From Dehalococcoidia bacterium (lineage in GTDB: Bacteria; Chloroflexota; Dehalococcoidia; Plut-88900), in assembly GCA_012270635.1 (NCBI GenBank), contig JAAXHX010000299.1, positions 1 through 11,370 of the forward strand: a stretch of 11,370 bases of DNA. The letters are read 5' to 3'. The notes beneath the pieces are model-generated. The model did no database searches, was not told the DNA's origin, and was given only the letters and a program-made list of their open reading frames with translations. Positions 1-6,881 of this stretch are shown here, one piece after another. Made by a program: the position numbers and the translations under genes. Numbering within the stretch: position 1 is the stretch's first letter; the number at the start of each line of letters is the position of its first letter.

Positions 1-3000
1 CCCCGGTCCTGGGGCCGCCCGTCGCTTATGAGGAACAGGACCTTCGTCCTGGCTTCCTGGACTTCGAGCTTGGATACAGCGTGTCGGATGGCCGGGCCCA
101 TGCGGGTGGCGTGCAGGGGGCTGATCTTGTCAATCCGGTTCTTCACCCGCTCCGAGAAGGACTCGCCCATGTCCTTGATGACGTAGAACTCCACGTTTTC
201 CCGCCCGTATCCTGAGAAGCCGTAGATGCCGTACTGGTCCCCGATGGTCTCCAGGGCCCGGATGAGCAGCACGGAGCTCTCCTTCTCCACGTCGATGATC
301 CGCTTGTAGGACTTTCGGCTACCCTCTTCCCTCCGGGCCCGAAGCCAGGCCAGGTATTCCCGGGGGTCGTCGGGGGGGCTCCAGTCGTCCGCCGCCTTGC
401 GTGCATCATCGATGGCCTCCGCAGTGGAGGCGCTCATGTCCAGCAGGAACGCCACGGAAACGTCGCGCTGGACCTTGTTCCGACGCCAGTAGATCTTGTC
501 CGTGGGGGAGTTGCCCGTGGCTTTTTCCACCATCGCCTCAACCACCGCATCGTACTCGATGTCGTCGCCGTCGGGGAGGCGGCGGACCTTGCGGAACTGC
601 TCGGGGGCCAGTAGCTCGAACTGGCGCTTGATCTGGGACTGAAGAAGGGAGTGCTCCTGGAGCGTCTTTTCGTAGAACTCTATGTTCCCCTCTTCCATCA
701 CCCGCTCTTTGACGCTGCACCAGTTGGGTTTGTAGTCGTTGGCGCGGAAGTCCCATTCGTCATACAGGAAGGTCTTGGCGTCGTCGGCCTGGAGCGGACC
801 CCCTGCGGGCGGCGAGGTGTCGATGTTGTGACCCTGGCCCGGCTCCTGCTGGTCCTGCCCGATCTGCCCCATCAGGTTGTCGACGAACATGCTCGCCGAG
901 TTGGTGATCTCTCCCTCCGACGCCTGGTCTATCTCGATCTCGACACTCTTTTCCAACAGCTCCTTGAGCGCCTCGGGAGATATGGGCTCGCCGGAGGCCT
1001 GGGTTTCCTCGCCCTGCTGCCCCTGCCGGAGCTTGGCCAGGAGCTGCACCAACTCGGGCTTGAACTCCCCCCGGTACCCGACATCCTGCGAGGCATCGTA
1101 AGGCTGCTCTTCCTCGCCCTCTTCCCCTTCGCCCATCGCCGAGTCCTCCCCGTCCGCGCCCCCCGCCCCGTAGGCCGCGGGCATGGACATGTCGACGTTC
1201 TGGTCTTCCTGCTCCATCTCGTCCGTGTTGAAGTCCTCCCACTCGTCCTCGGGGACCTCCTTGTTCATTAACTGGCGGATGTAGTCGTAGAGGCGGATGG
1301 TTGCCTCGGCGGCGTCCTCCACCGTGGCCTCGGGAGGACGGACCTTCATGAGAGTCCTGACCAGCTCCTCCACCTGAACCTTGATCTTGGTCGGCGCTTT
1401 GAGGTCGGACTTCTGGTCGAGGCTGACGCGCACGAGCAGTTCGACAATCGCTTCCTGGAGGGGCAGAGACTGGATGTCGGGGCGCTGGGCCAGGGCGTCG
1501 GCCTGGGTGAGCCGGTACGACTTGCGGATGCCCTTGTATTCGTGGAGCACCCGGGCGTCGAGCCTCGTGTCCTCCGTTAGGGTGAACAGGTCGTAGGCCA
1601 GCTGGCGCTCCGCGAATAGGTCGAAATAGCGTTGCAGGTCGACGGCAGCCGTGGAGACCTGGCCCCCGTTCCTGCCCCACTCCTTGCGTAGGTTGGGGAA
1701 GAATACGGCCTCTTTTTCGAATTCGAACCTGAAGCTCCCGAACTCCAGGTGCGCCACCTGGTGAGTCCCGACCACCTTATACCAGCCGAAGTTTTCGTCC
1801 TTGGACAGGTATTTGCGCACGAAGGGCGGCAGGTACACCGAGCGTCCCTCGGTGGTCGGGTTGTCCCCCGATACCCAGCCTATCCCCTTGTCCCGGAGGT
1901 CATCCCCGGTCTGGATTTGCACGTCGATGCCCGTCAGGGCCACGGCGTACATCCACAGGATTTCCCGCACCTTGTCTAACTCCACGCCGGAGGAGAGCTC
2001 CTCCAGCACCCCCCGCCCTTTCACCGACTCCAGCTTGAAGTAGGCTATGCCCCCTTCTTCGTTCTCCCGCAGGATGCCCATGCCCTCCTCGAACCAGCGC
2101 GTGAGGTCGGAGCGCGGGATCTTTTCCAGCACCAGAGGGCTCGTGGACAGGAAGTCGACGACGGCGTAGGGAGACTCGGCCAGCAGGGCCCCCGAGAGCT
2201 TCAGGAGTTCACCCTGGGTGTCCCCGTCAACCTCCCCCAGGGCCTTGGATGACTCCACCAGGAAGTTCTGGATGTGGCTGGCGTCCCTCTTGGCGAACCG
2301 GTCGGCGAGGTCCAGGAATCGGCCCCGCTGCTCCCGGTCTATGCGGCCCAGGATCGCACCCCCCGACTCGAAGCTGGCCTTGGCGTCCCGCCAGTTGAGT
2401 TCCACCATGTTGGAGACCAGCGAAAGGAAGCCGCGCCTGTCCTGCTTCTCCATGCTGCGGAACACCGGCTCCGCCGAGGCCAGGCACTCGTTTGCCAGGT
2501 CGTAGGAGCGGCGGGACAGGGCGTCCAGGAAGGTGACGAAGCGGCGAAACTCGCCCAGGGTCATATATCGGAGCAGGGAAGGCGAGCACTCGAAGAAGCG
2601 GGAGGATAGCGTCCCCGACTTCCAGGTCCCCTTGTACAGCCCCTTGCCCAGGGACACCCAGTCCCCGATCTGGTGCGGCGTGAGGTGGGCCAGGGCCTCG
2701 GGGCTGGAGTGAAAATAGGTCGTGGACAGCACCGCCGACTCCTTGGCCAGGACCTTGCCCCAACGCGCCCACTCCATGAAATTGGGAAAGGGCAGCTTGG
2801 CCAGAACCTGGGGCGTGACCCGGAAATACTCGGCGCCCGCCTCCCAGGAACGGAAGGAGTGCCGGGCGATGGATATGCCCTCGGTGGCCCAGGAGCGGAA
2901 ATCGTCTTCCCGCAGGATCCCCGCCAGCAGCCGCGCCGAGACCCGGTACTGGTTCACCACCGCGGGCGGGAAGCTGGAAAGCTCCTGCTCGTAACCGTCC

Positions 3001-3023
3001 TGCACCTTTTTGTTTATTGCCAT
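1..3023 (-). CDS. CbbO/NorD-like VWA-domain protein (3' end beyond window)
   Basis: An uninterrupted minus-strand frame runs from ATG at 3023 to the window edge with no stop (1007 residues visible). Near the C-terminus is a VWA domain with a MIDAS metal site: DMSAS at residues 862-866, a Thr in HATRMGP (T973), and LISDGRPQD with D1001 where the window ends. This set is typical of COG4548 proteins (NorD, CbbO), which dock on a client enzyme and recruit the partner AAA+ ring. Residues about 66-330 form degenerate helical repeats (aromatic pair, SP, then L..L and W...G). Residues about 421-427 read HQVAHLE, a zinc-protease-like motif with Gln for Glu, and EDTRLD follows at 484-489. An acidic linker lies at about 586-642. 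The start lies 4 nt after the Nudix stop with no clear Shine-Dalgarno, suggesting translational coupling. The visible part is already longer than NorD or CbbO as I recall them (roughly 640-800 aa). Family is confident; the client is unknown. Confidence 0.9.
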   Translation of the reverse strand, partial: MAINKKVQDGYEQELSSFPPAVVNQYRVSARLLAGILREDDFRSWATEGISIARHSFRSWEAGAEYFRVTPQVLAKLPFPNFMEWARWGKVLAKESAVLSTTYFHSSPEALAHLTPHQIGDWVSLGKGLYKGTWKSGTLSSRFFECSPSLLRYMTLGEFRRFVTFLDALSRRSYDLANECLASAEPVFRSMEKQDRRGFLSLVSNMVELNWRDAKASFESGGAILGRIDREQRGRFLDLADRFAKRDASHIQNFLVESSKALGEVDGDTQGELLKLSGALLAESPYAVVDFLSTSPLVLEKIPRSDLTRWFEEGMGILRENEEGGIAYFKLESVKGRGVLEELSSGVELDKVREILWMYAVALTGIDVQIQTGDDLRDKGIGWVSGDNPTTEGRSVYLPPFVRKYLSKDENFGWYKVVGTHQVAHLEFGSFRFEFEKEAVFFPNLRKEWGRNGGQVSTAAVDLQRYFDLFAERQLAYDLFTLTEDTRLDARVLHEYKGIRKSYRLTQADALAQRPDIQSLPLQEAIVELLVRVSLDQKSDLKAPTKIKVQVEELVRTLMKVRPPEATVEDAAEATIRLYDYIRQLMNKEVPEDEWEDFNTDEMEQEDQNVDMSMPAAYGAGGADGEDSAMGEGEEGEEEQPYDASQDVGYRGEFKPELVQLLAKLRQGQQGEETQASGEPISPEALKELLEKSVEIEIDQASEGEITNSASMFVDNLMGQIGQDQQEPGQGHNIDTSPPAGGPLQADDAKTFLYDEWDFRANDYKPNWCSVKERVMEEGNIEFYEKTLQEHSLLQSQIKRQFELLAPEQFRKVRRLPDGDDIEYDAVVEAMVEKATGNSPTDKIYWRRNKVQRDVSVAFLLDMSASTAEAIDDARKAADDWSPPDDPREYLAWLRARREEGSRKSYKRIIDVEKESSVLLIRALETIGDQYGIYGFSGYGRENVEFYVIKDMGESFSERVKNRIDKISPLHATRMGPAIRHAVSKLEVQEARTKVLFLISDGRPQDR

Positions 3024-3027
3024 GTCG

Positions 3028-3603
3028 CTAGCTTATCAGAGTCAGGAACTGGGTGAGCATTCGGGCCGTGGCCCCCCATATCAGGTGCCCCTGGAACGTG
3101 TAGGCCCGGTCCTGGTAGACGCCGTCGTCGTGTTCCACCCTGACGGTGGTGTGGTTATCCGGTGCAAGAAGGTGGTCCACGGGCGCCTCCAGCACCTCGG
3201 CGACTTCTATCTCGCTGGGGTTGTAGTCATAAGGATAGGGAAAAACCCCGACGAAGGGGGAGATCACGAACCCGCTGTGGGTGCCGTAGTCATCCAGCTC
3301 CCCCAGGATCGTGACGTCTTCTTCCCTTATGCCCATCTCCTCCCAGGTCTCCCGGAGGGCGGTTGTGCACAGGTCCGGGTCCCGGTCTTCGCGCATCCCG
3401 CCGGGGAAGGAGATCTCACCCTTGTGATGCTCAACCTTGTGAGTCCTGACATTGAAGATGATGTGAAAGCGCCCCTCCTTCTCCATGAGCAGGATCAGCA
3501 CCGCCGCCGGCATCCGCCCGTCCGCCGGGACCCGTGTCTTCTCCCTGTTGGAAAGGATCCGGGCGACCTCCCGGGGGAAGGTGTCTGTATTTACATCCAG
3601 CAT
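3028..3603 (-). CDS. Nudix hydrolase, CoA-pyrophosphatase type (NudL/PCD1/NUDT7-like)
   Basis: The product is 191 aa, close to the usual length of NudL-type proteins. Members of this family cleave CoA and its derivatives to 3',5'-ADP and 4'-phosphopantetheine. The CoA-specific signature just before the Nudix box is visible as VEHHKGEISFPGG (residues 57-69). It is followed by the box itself with D75, then TALRETWEEMGI, giving metal-binding E85, E88 and E89. The box has one residue more than the generic Nudix pattern and Asp in place of the first Glu, as in other CoA hydrolases of this family. The C-terminus has the family-like IWGATARML. ATG at 3603 was chosen because it lies just after the upstream ATPase stop (23 nt) and gives the expected length; no strong Shine-Dalgarno is visible. 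The gene sits between the AAA+ and VWA partners. CoA specificity is inferred from motif only. Confidence 0.9.
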   Translation of the reverse strand: MLDVNTDTFPREVARILSNREKTRVPADGRMPAAVLILLMEKEGRFHIIFNVRTHKVEHHKGEISFPGGMREDRDPDLCTTALRETWEEMGIREEDVTILGELDDYGTHSGFVISPFVGVFPYPYDYNPSEIEVAEVLEAPVDHLLAPDNHTTVRVEHDDGVYQDRAYTFQGHLIWGATARMLTQFLTLIS

Positions 3604-3626
3604 CGTCAAGGGATGGGTGGCCCGGG

Positions 3627-4529
3627 CTATTCGAATATGCTGAACACCACTTCTTCGACGCTGCGCTGCACCTCGCTGTCGTCCGTGAGCGCCCAAACGA
3701 CGGACACCTGGCACGCCCGGCGAGGGGGGATGCCCTTCTTGATGAGCCTGCCGGCATAGATCAGGAGCCGGGTGCTGGCCCCCTCCTGCAGCCCGTGCTC
3801 TCGCAGGTTGCGCACCTTTTCCCCCAGTTTGGCTAGATCCTTGGCGACTTCTATGTCGACGCCGCTCTCGTGTGCGATCACTTCCTGCTCGACCTGCTTG
3901 GGCGGATAGTCGAACTCGATGGCGACGAATCGCTGTCGGGTGCTGTGCTTCAGGTCCTTCAGGGCGCTCTGGTAGCCCGGGTTGTAGGAGATGACCAGGA
4001 GGAAATTGTCCGCAGCTTCCAGCAACTCGCCCCGTTTTTCGACGGGCAGGATGCGCCGGTGGTCGGTCAGGGGGTGGATGAGGACGGTGGTGTCCTTGCG
4101 CGCCTCGACCACCTCGTCCAGGTAGCATATCCCCCCCGACTTCACGGCGCGGCTAAGAGGACCGTCCACCCACACGGTCCTGTCGCCTTCCAGCAAGTAT
4201 CGGCCCACCAGGTCGCTGGCCGTGAGGTCTTCGTGGCAGGCCACGGTGACCAGGGGTAGGCTGGCCGAGCCATTGGCGGAGGCCCCGGCCTTGGCGCCCT
4301 TCGGTTTTACCACGGTCAAGGGCTGGCCCAGCCTGTAGGCCATGTACTCCACGAAACGGGTCTTCCCGCATCCGGTGGGCCCTTTGAACAGCAGGGGGAT
4401 CCGCTCTTCGTAGGCGGCGTAGAAGATTTCGACCTCGTCGGCTACGGGGAGATAGAACGGCTCTTCCCTGAGCACGTACTCCTCTATGAGGTACCCGCGG
4501 TATTCCTCTTTGGTCACACTGGAGGTCAT
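3627..4529 (-). CDS. CbbQ/NorQ-type MoxR AAA+ ATPase
   Basis: The protein is 300 aa. Walker A is GPTGCGKT (residues 50-57), Walker B is ICYLDE (134-139), followed by the clade-typical [23 protein letters not shown]. Sensor 1 lies in [13 protein letters not shown] (N183), and arginine-finger candidates lie in STRQRF (R198, R200). Residues about 210-300 match the CbbQ/NorQ C-terminal domain. Such proteins form hexameric rings that use ATP to remodel a client enzyme through a VWA adaptor, as CbbQ/CbbO do for Rubisco and NorQ/NorD for nitric oxide reductase. Here the adaptor-like gene is two positions downstream, separated by a Nudix gene. A low-complexity Lys/Ala/Gly/Ser insert (about 75-91) precedes Walker B. 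ATG 4529 follows the coaE stop by 7 nt, with a TAGGG Shine-Dalgarno inside the coaE end. The family is certain; whether it is cbbQ, norQ or a third functional type cannot be decided. Confidence 0.95.
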   Translation of the reverse strand: MTSSVTKEEYRGYLIEEYVLREEPFYLPVADEVEIFYAAYEERIPLLFKGPTGCGKTRFVEYMAYRLGQPLTVVKPKGAKAGASANGSASLPLVTVACHEDLTASDLVGRYLLEGDRTVWVDGPLSRAVKSGGICYLDEVVEARKDTTVLIHPLTDHRRILPVEKRGELLEAADNFLLVISYNPGYQSALKDLKHSTRQRFVAIEFDYPPKQVEQEVIAHESGVDIEVAKDLAKLGEKVRNLREHGLQEGASTRLLIYAGRLIKKGIPPRRACQVSVVWALTDDSEVQRSVEEVVFSIFE

Positions 4530-4536
4530 TCCAACC

Positions 4537-5139
4537 CTACTTTCTGGTCGTCACCCTGCTGTTCCACGCTTCGACAACGTTTTCTCTGAGCTTCTCGGGC
4601 CCCGAGTCGTTCCTTATAACCACGTCGGCCCTTTTGATGCGGTCCTCGGTGGACATCTGGGAGTTGATACGGTCCCGGGCCTGCTCGGCGGTGAGGCCTT
4701 TAGACTCCTCGAGCCTGTCGATGACGCTGGCCTCGGGCGAGACGGTAACCCAGACTTCGTCGGTCAGGGGGTCCCACTTGGCTTCCAGCAGGACGGCGGC
4801 CTCGACTACCATCACCTTCGTGCCCCGGCCCCTCTGCTCCTCTATCCTCTCGCCCACCATGTCGTACATGCGGGGCCACATGATGTCCGTCAGCTTCTTC
4901 ATGTTCGCCGGGTCGCTGAAGACCAGCGCACCGAGTTTCCCGCGATCGATCTGTCGATCGTCCCTGACGATGTCGCGCCCGAAGGCGGCGACTACGTCGT
5001 CGTAGGTGGGGGTGTCCGGGAGATAGGCTTCGTGCCCAACCCTGTCCGCGTCCAACACCTCGGCGCCCAGCTCCTTCAGGACTTGAGAAACGGTGGTCTT
5101 GCCGGTGGCGATGCCGCCCGTGAGGCCTATGACTAGCAT
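4537..5139 (-). CDS. coaE: Dephospho-CoA kinase
   Basis: CoaE phosphorylates the 3'-hydroxyl of dephospho-CoA with ATP, the last step of coenzyme A synthesis, in the cytoplasm. The protein starts [15 protein letters not shown], with the P-loop GGIATGKT at residues 8-15. The conserved DAD follows at 30-32, then the [10 protein letters not shown] segment typical of CoaE, the EAAVLLE strand of the lid/substrate region and a C-terminal ADVVIRND. At 200 aa the length is normal. ATG 5139 was chosen because the P-loop begins at the usual distance from it; an in-frame TTG at 5148 would add three residues and cannot be excluded. No strong Shine-Dalgarno is seen before either start. It is the first gene of a four-gene operon (coaE, AAA+ ATPase, Nudix, VWA) behind a good promoter. 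Confidence 0.96.
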   Translation of the reverse strand: MLVIGLTGGIATGKTTVSQVLKELGAEVLDADRVGHEAYLPDTPTYDDVVAAFGRDIVRDDRQIDRGKLGALVFSDPANMKKLTDIMWPRMYDMVGERIEEQRGRGTKVMVVEAAVLLEAKWDPLTDEVWVTVSPEASVIDRLEESKGLTAEQARDRINSQMSTEDRIKRADVVIRNDSGPEKLRENVVEAWNSRVTTRK

Positions 5140-5151
5140 TCTAGACAACCG
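5136..5151. repeat. Promoter/start-site repeat, copy 1
   Basis: The plus-strand sequence GCATTCTAGACAACCG recurs at 5217-5231 with one A missing. This copy overlaps the coaE start codon (5137-5139), while the other overlaps the -10 box of the putative coaE promoter. The two are 81 bp apart. They could be binding sites of one regulator or a chance similarity. Confidence 0.5.
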
Positions 5152-5200
5152 GCAGGTCGGGGCGCTCGTTGCATGAGGTCGTGGCGCATTCGTTCATTTG

Positions 5201-5215
5201 CTCACAAAGGGTGAG
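5201..5215. promoter_or_regulatory. Small dyad at the predicted coaE transcription start
   Basis: CTCAC (5201-5205) and GTGAG (5211-5215) form a perfect 5-bp inverted repeat around a 5-nt centre. It lies where transcription from the promoter at 5219-5247 should begin (about 5212). The position suits an operator, but the arms are short and no regulator family is recognised. Confidence 0.35.
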
Positions 5216-5216
5216 G

Positions 5217-5231
5217 GCATTCTAGCAACCG
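5217..5231. repeat. Promoter/start-site repeat, copy 2
   Basis: GCATTCTAGCAACCG matches copy 1 at 5136-5151 except for one missing A. It overlaps the -10 hexamer at 5219-5224, so a protein bound here would compete with RNA polymerase. Confidence 0.5.
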
Positions 5232-5247
5232 CCCTATCGGCGGTCAA
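5219..5247 (-). promoter_or_regulatory. Sigma-70-type promoter of the coaE operon
   Basis: Read on the minus strand, TTGACC (5247-5242) is followed after exactly 17 bp by TAGAAT (5224-5219). Each box matches the sigma-70 consensus in five of six positions at the ideal spacing. It lies 80 bp upstream of the coaE ATG in the only sizeable gap between the ABM-domain gene and coaE. It would drive coaE, the AAA+ ATPase, the Nudix hydrolase and the VWA gene. Confidence 0.7.
5228..5244. promoter_or_regulatory. Inverted repeat in the promoter spacer
   Basis: ACCGCC (5228-5233) and GGCGGT (5239-5244) are a perfect 6-bp inverted repeat around a 5-nt centre. It covers nearly the whole spacer and half of the -35 box of the coaE promoter. 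It could be an operator occluding polymerase. It could also be the hairpin of a terminator for the upstream operon, but no T-run follows on the minus strand, so the operator reading is preferred. Confidence 0.4.
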
Positions 5248-5286
5248 GAAACGCCCGCGTGGAGGCTCCCTGCTGCCGAGTGGAGT

Positions 5287-5586
5287 CTAATTGTCCTCGG
5301 AGAGGTCAATGCAGACCCGGACCAGGGGCGGCTTGCTCAGGAGCGGGGCGATGTTCTCCTCCAGCATCCGCCGCTCCTCGCTGGACTCCCATCTCCTCCA
5401 GTCCGTCATGTCCCGCCAGGTGCTGATGACGACGATGGACGTGTTGTCCTCGATGTCTATCAAGCTCTCCCCCGAGATGTAGCCGGGCTGACGAATGGCC
5501 GCGGCCCGCAGCTCGGTGGCTATGGCCAGTACGTGGTGCCCTTGGTGGGGCGCGGTGTGCCGTTCGATCAGGACTTTAGCTTGCAT
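5287..5586 (-). CDS. ABM-domain (antibiotic biosynthesis monooxygenase-like) small protein
   Basis: The protein is 99 aa and forms a single ABM/dimeric alpha-beta barrel domain. It opens with the strand MQAKVLIERH, continues with a helix ending RQPGYISGE (residues 32-40), the strand IVVISTW (51-57), then DWRRWESSEERR (62-73) and a closing strand PPLVRVCIDL. The PGY, ISxW and WxxW features are characteristic. Family members include cofactor-free monooxygenases acting on quinone-like substrates and heme-degrading enzymes, but many have no known reaction, and none can be assigned here. ATG 5586 was chosen over ATG 5673 because it is preceded by a strong Shine-Dalgarno and begins exactly at the domain; the longer version adds 29 residues unlike any ABM protein. 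It is the last gene of the upstream block, 91 nt after the M24 peptidase. Confidence 0.9.
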   Translation of the reverse strand: MQAKVLIERHTAPHQGHHVLAIATELRAAAIRQPGYISGESLIDIEDNTSIVVISTWRDMTDWRRWESSEERRMLEENIAPLLSKPPLVRVCIDLSEDN

Positions 5587-5590
5587 GTGC

Positions 5591-5599
5591 TCCTCCTCC
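5591..5599 (-). promoter_or_regulatory. Strong ribosome binding site deciding the ABM gene start
   Basis: The minus strand reads GGAGGAGGA, ending 4 nt before ATG 5586; its first GGAGG lies 8 nt from the start. This is the strongest Shine-Dalgarno in the window and fixes the start of the 99-aa ABM protein. Confidence 0.8.
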
Positions 5600-5620
5600 C
5601 CGATGCTGGCGTATGTTCCT

Positions 5621-5637
5621 CCGGTCCAATTGGCCGG
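5621..5637. repeat. Imperfect palindrome between the M24 and ABM genes
   Basis: CCGGTCCAATTGGCCGG is a palindrome around CCAATTGG with CCGG flanks, broken by one extra T. It lies in the 91-nt gap between the M24 stop and the ABM start. It could be a regulatory site or an RNA stem, or be meaningless. Confidence 0.25.
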
Positions 5638-5677
5638 TTTCGAAAGGGGCCGGCGTTGCGGCCCTGTCCCCATCGCC

Positions 5678-6853
5678 CTAGTCGAAGGGTATCTCCACCA
5701 GGTCCACGGGCTCCAGGGTCAACTGCTCGGAGCCGTCCGCGGTTATGACGTGGACGTCCTCCCATAACAAGTTTAGCCCGACTTCCGGCTCCGTGCTGAT
5801 TATCATCCCCTCTTCCAATACCGTGTCGTCCTCGGGGGTGACCGAGGGCGGCTCCGTGAGCTGGATGCCCTGCCCGTGCCCCATCCGCCCGATGGGCGCC
5901 ACCTCGAACCCCGACTCCAGGATCACCTCCGCCCCGATCTCGTGGAGCTCCGCGCAGGTGAGGCCGGGCCGCAGGGCTTCCGTCATCCGCCGGTTTGCTT
6001 CCAGCAGGACGCTGTGACCTCGCCTCTGCTCGGAATCCGAGGGCCCCAGGGTCGCGAACCGGGCGTAGTCGATGGTGTAGTTTCGCACGTAGGCGCCGGC
6101 GTCTATGTATAGGAGGCTGCCGGCCTTCAGGGGGCGGTCCAGGTGGAATTGGGTCTGGCTGACCGGGAAGTCGGAGATCAGGTGCACGAATGAGGTGCGG
6201 TCGCCGCCCTCCTCCAGGATCAGGGCCCGAAGCCGTCGGACCACATCCCGCTCGGTCATGCCGGGTGCGACCTCCCGGAAGAGCCTCTGCCTTGCTCGGC
6301 CCGTGATGGCCGCCGCCTGCCGCATGTATTCGACTTCCTCGGGCGTCTTGATCATCCTCAGCTTGACGAAGATGTCGGCGGCGTCTTCGAACGCAACGTC
6401 CGGCAGCCCGTCCACTATCGCCAGGTAGTCCCCGACCGGAACGCCCATCCGCTGCTCCATCCCGAGTTCGACGCCCACGCGCTTCACCCTGGGTGCGAGC
6501 CCGTTGACCGCATCCAGGACCATGGGCACCGGGAACGACAGGACGTCCGTATAGCCCCGGGCGTCGCTTACGTAGGTGGACATCCTGACCGAATCGGTAA
6601 TCATCGCCCCGACTATGGCGATGGGTTCGCCCACCAGGGGAAACAGCAGCACCGCCGGCCTCGTGCTGGAATAGTGGAGGGCCAGCGAGCCCGTGGCGCC
6701 GGTGAAGTACTGGAAGTTCTCCTCGTTGGTCACCAGCAGAGCGTCCAGCCCCCGGGCCGACATCATCTCCCGGGCTCGGCGGTGTCGTCTGTCGATGTCC
6801 TCCCTGGAGAAGGCAGCCCAAGCCCCGAGTCCCGTTCCTTGACCGCTGGTCAT
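5678..6853 (-). CDS. M24-family metallohydrolase (Xaa-Pro peptidase/creatinase type)
   Basis: The protein is 391 aa with the two-domain layout of M24B enzymes: a creatinase-like N-terminal domain (about 15-165) and a pita-bread catalytic domain (about 170-385). All five metal ligands of the family are visible: D251 (IDAG), D262 (TIDYARF), H326 (GHGQG), E355 (STEPE) and E365 (WEDVHV). They imply a dinuclear metal centre. The second histidine of true prolidases/aminopeptidase P (the VHD motif after GHG) is T333 in QLTEPP, so classical Xaa-Pro cleavage is doubtful. Members with this pattern include creatinase-like hydrolases and DMSP-lyase-like relatives. There is no signal peptide, so it is probably cytoplasmic. 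ATG 6853 has an AGGGG Shine-Dalgarno 8 nt upstream and follows the amidohydrolase stop by 28 nt, which suggests cotranscription. Family is certain; substrate is unknown. Confidence 0.93.
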   Translation of the reverse strand: MTSGQGTGLGAWAAFSREDIDRRHRRAREMMSARGLDALLVTNEENFQYFTGATGSLALHYSSTRPAVLLFPLVGEPIAIVGAMITDSVRMSTYVSDARGYTDVLSFPVPMVLDAVNGLAPRVKRVGVELGMEQRMGVPVGDYLAIVDGLPDVAFEDAADIFVKLRMIKTPEEVEYMRQAAAITGRARQRLFREVAPGMTERDVVRRLRALILEEGGDRTSFVHLISDFPVSQTQFHLDRPLKAGSLLYIDAGAYVRNYTIDYARFATLGPSDSEQRRGHSVLLEANRRMTEALRPGLTCAELHEIGAEVILESGFEVAPIGRMGHGQGIQLTEPPSVTPEDDTVLEEGMIISTEPEVGLNLLWEDVHVITADGSEQLTLEPVDLVEIPFD

Positions 6854-6881
6854 AAAGCACCCCTATTCCGGGCGGTCTCCC

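Noticed and set aside
651..1271. Long open frame on the plus strand opposite the VWA gene
   Set aside because: It is an antisense shadow of the continuous minus-strand frame that carries recognisable domains; its Leu/Val-rich composition mirrors the codon bias and no domain is seen.
3028..4128. A 366-aa version of the Nudix protein starting inside the AAA+ gene
   Set aside because: The extra N-terminal residues are an out-of-frame reading of the AAA+ C-terminal domain; the Nudix protein has its normal length from ATG 3603.
5140..5148. TTG start of coaE at 5148
   Set aside because: ATG 5139 gives the usual P-loop distance; neither start has a clear Shine-Dalgarno, so TTG remains possible but less likely.
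5228..5244. Intrinsic terminator for the ABM gene
   Set aside because: The 6-bp stem has no T-run on the minus strand and overlaps a near-consensus promoter, so it was treated as a possible operator.
5287..5673. Longer ABM protein starting at ATG 5673
   Set aside because: The added residues do not resemble the family, and a strong ribosome binding site sits directly before ATG 5586.
5568..6860. 430-codon minus-strand frame overlapping the M24 gene
   Set aside because: It is Gly/Arg/Pro-rich, has no recognisable domain, and lies in an alternate frame of the gene with all five M24 metal ligands.
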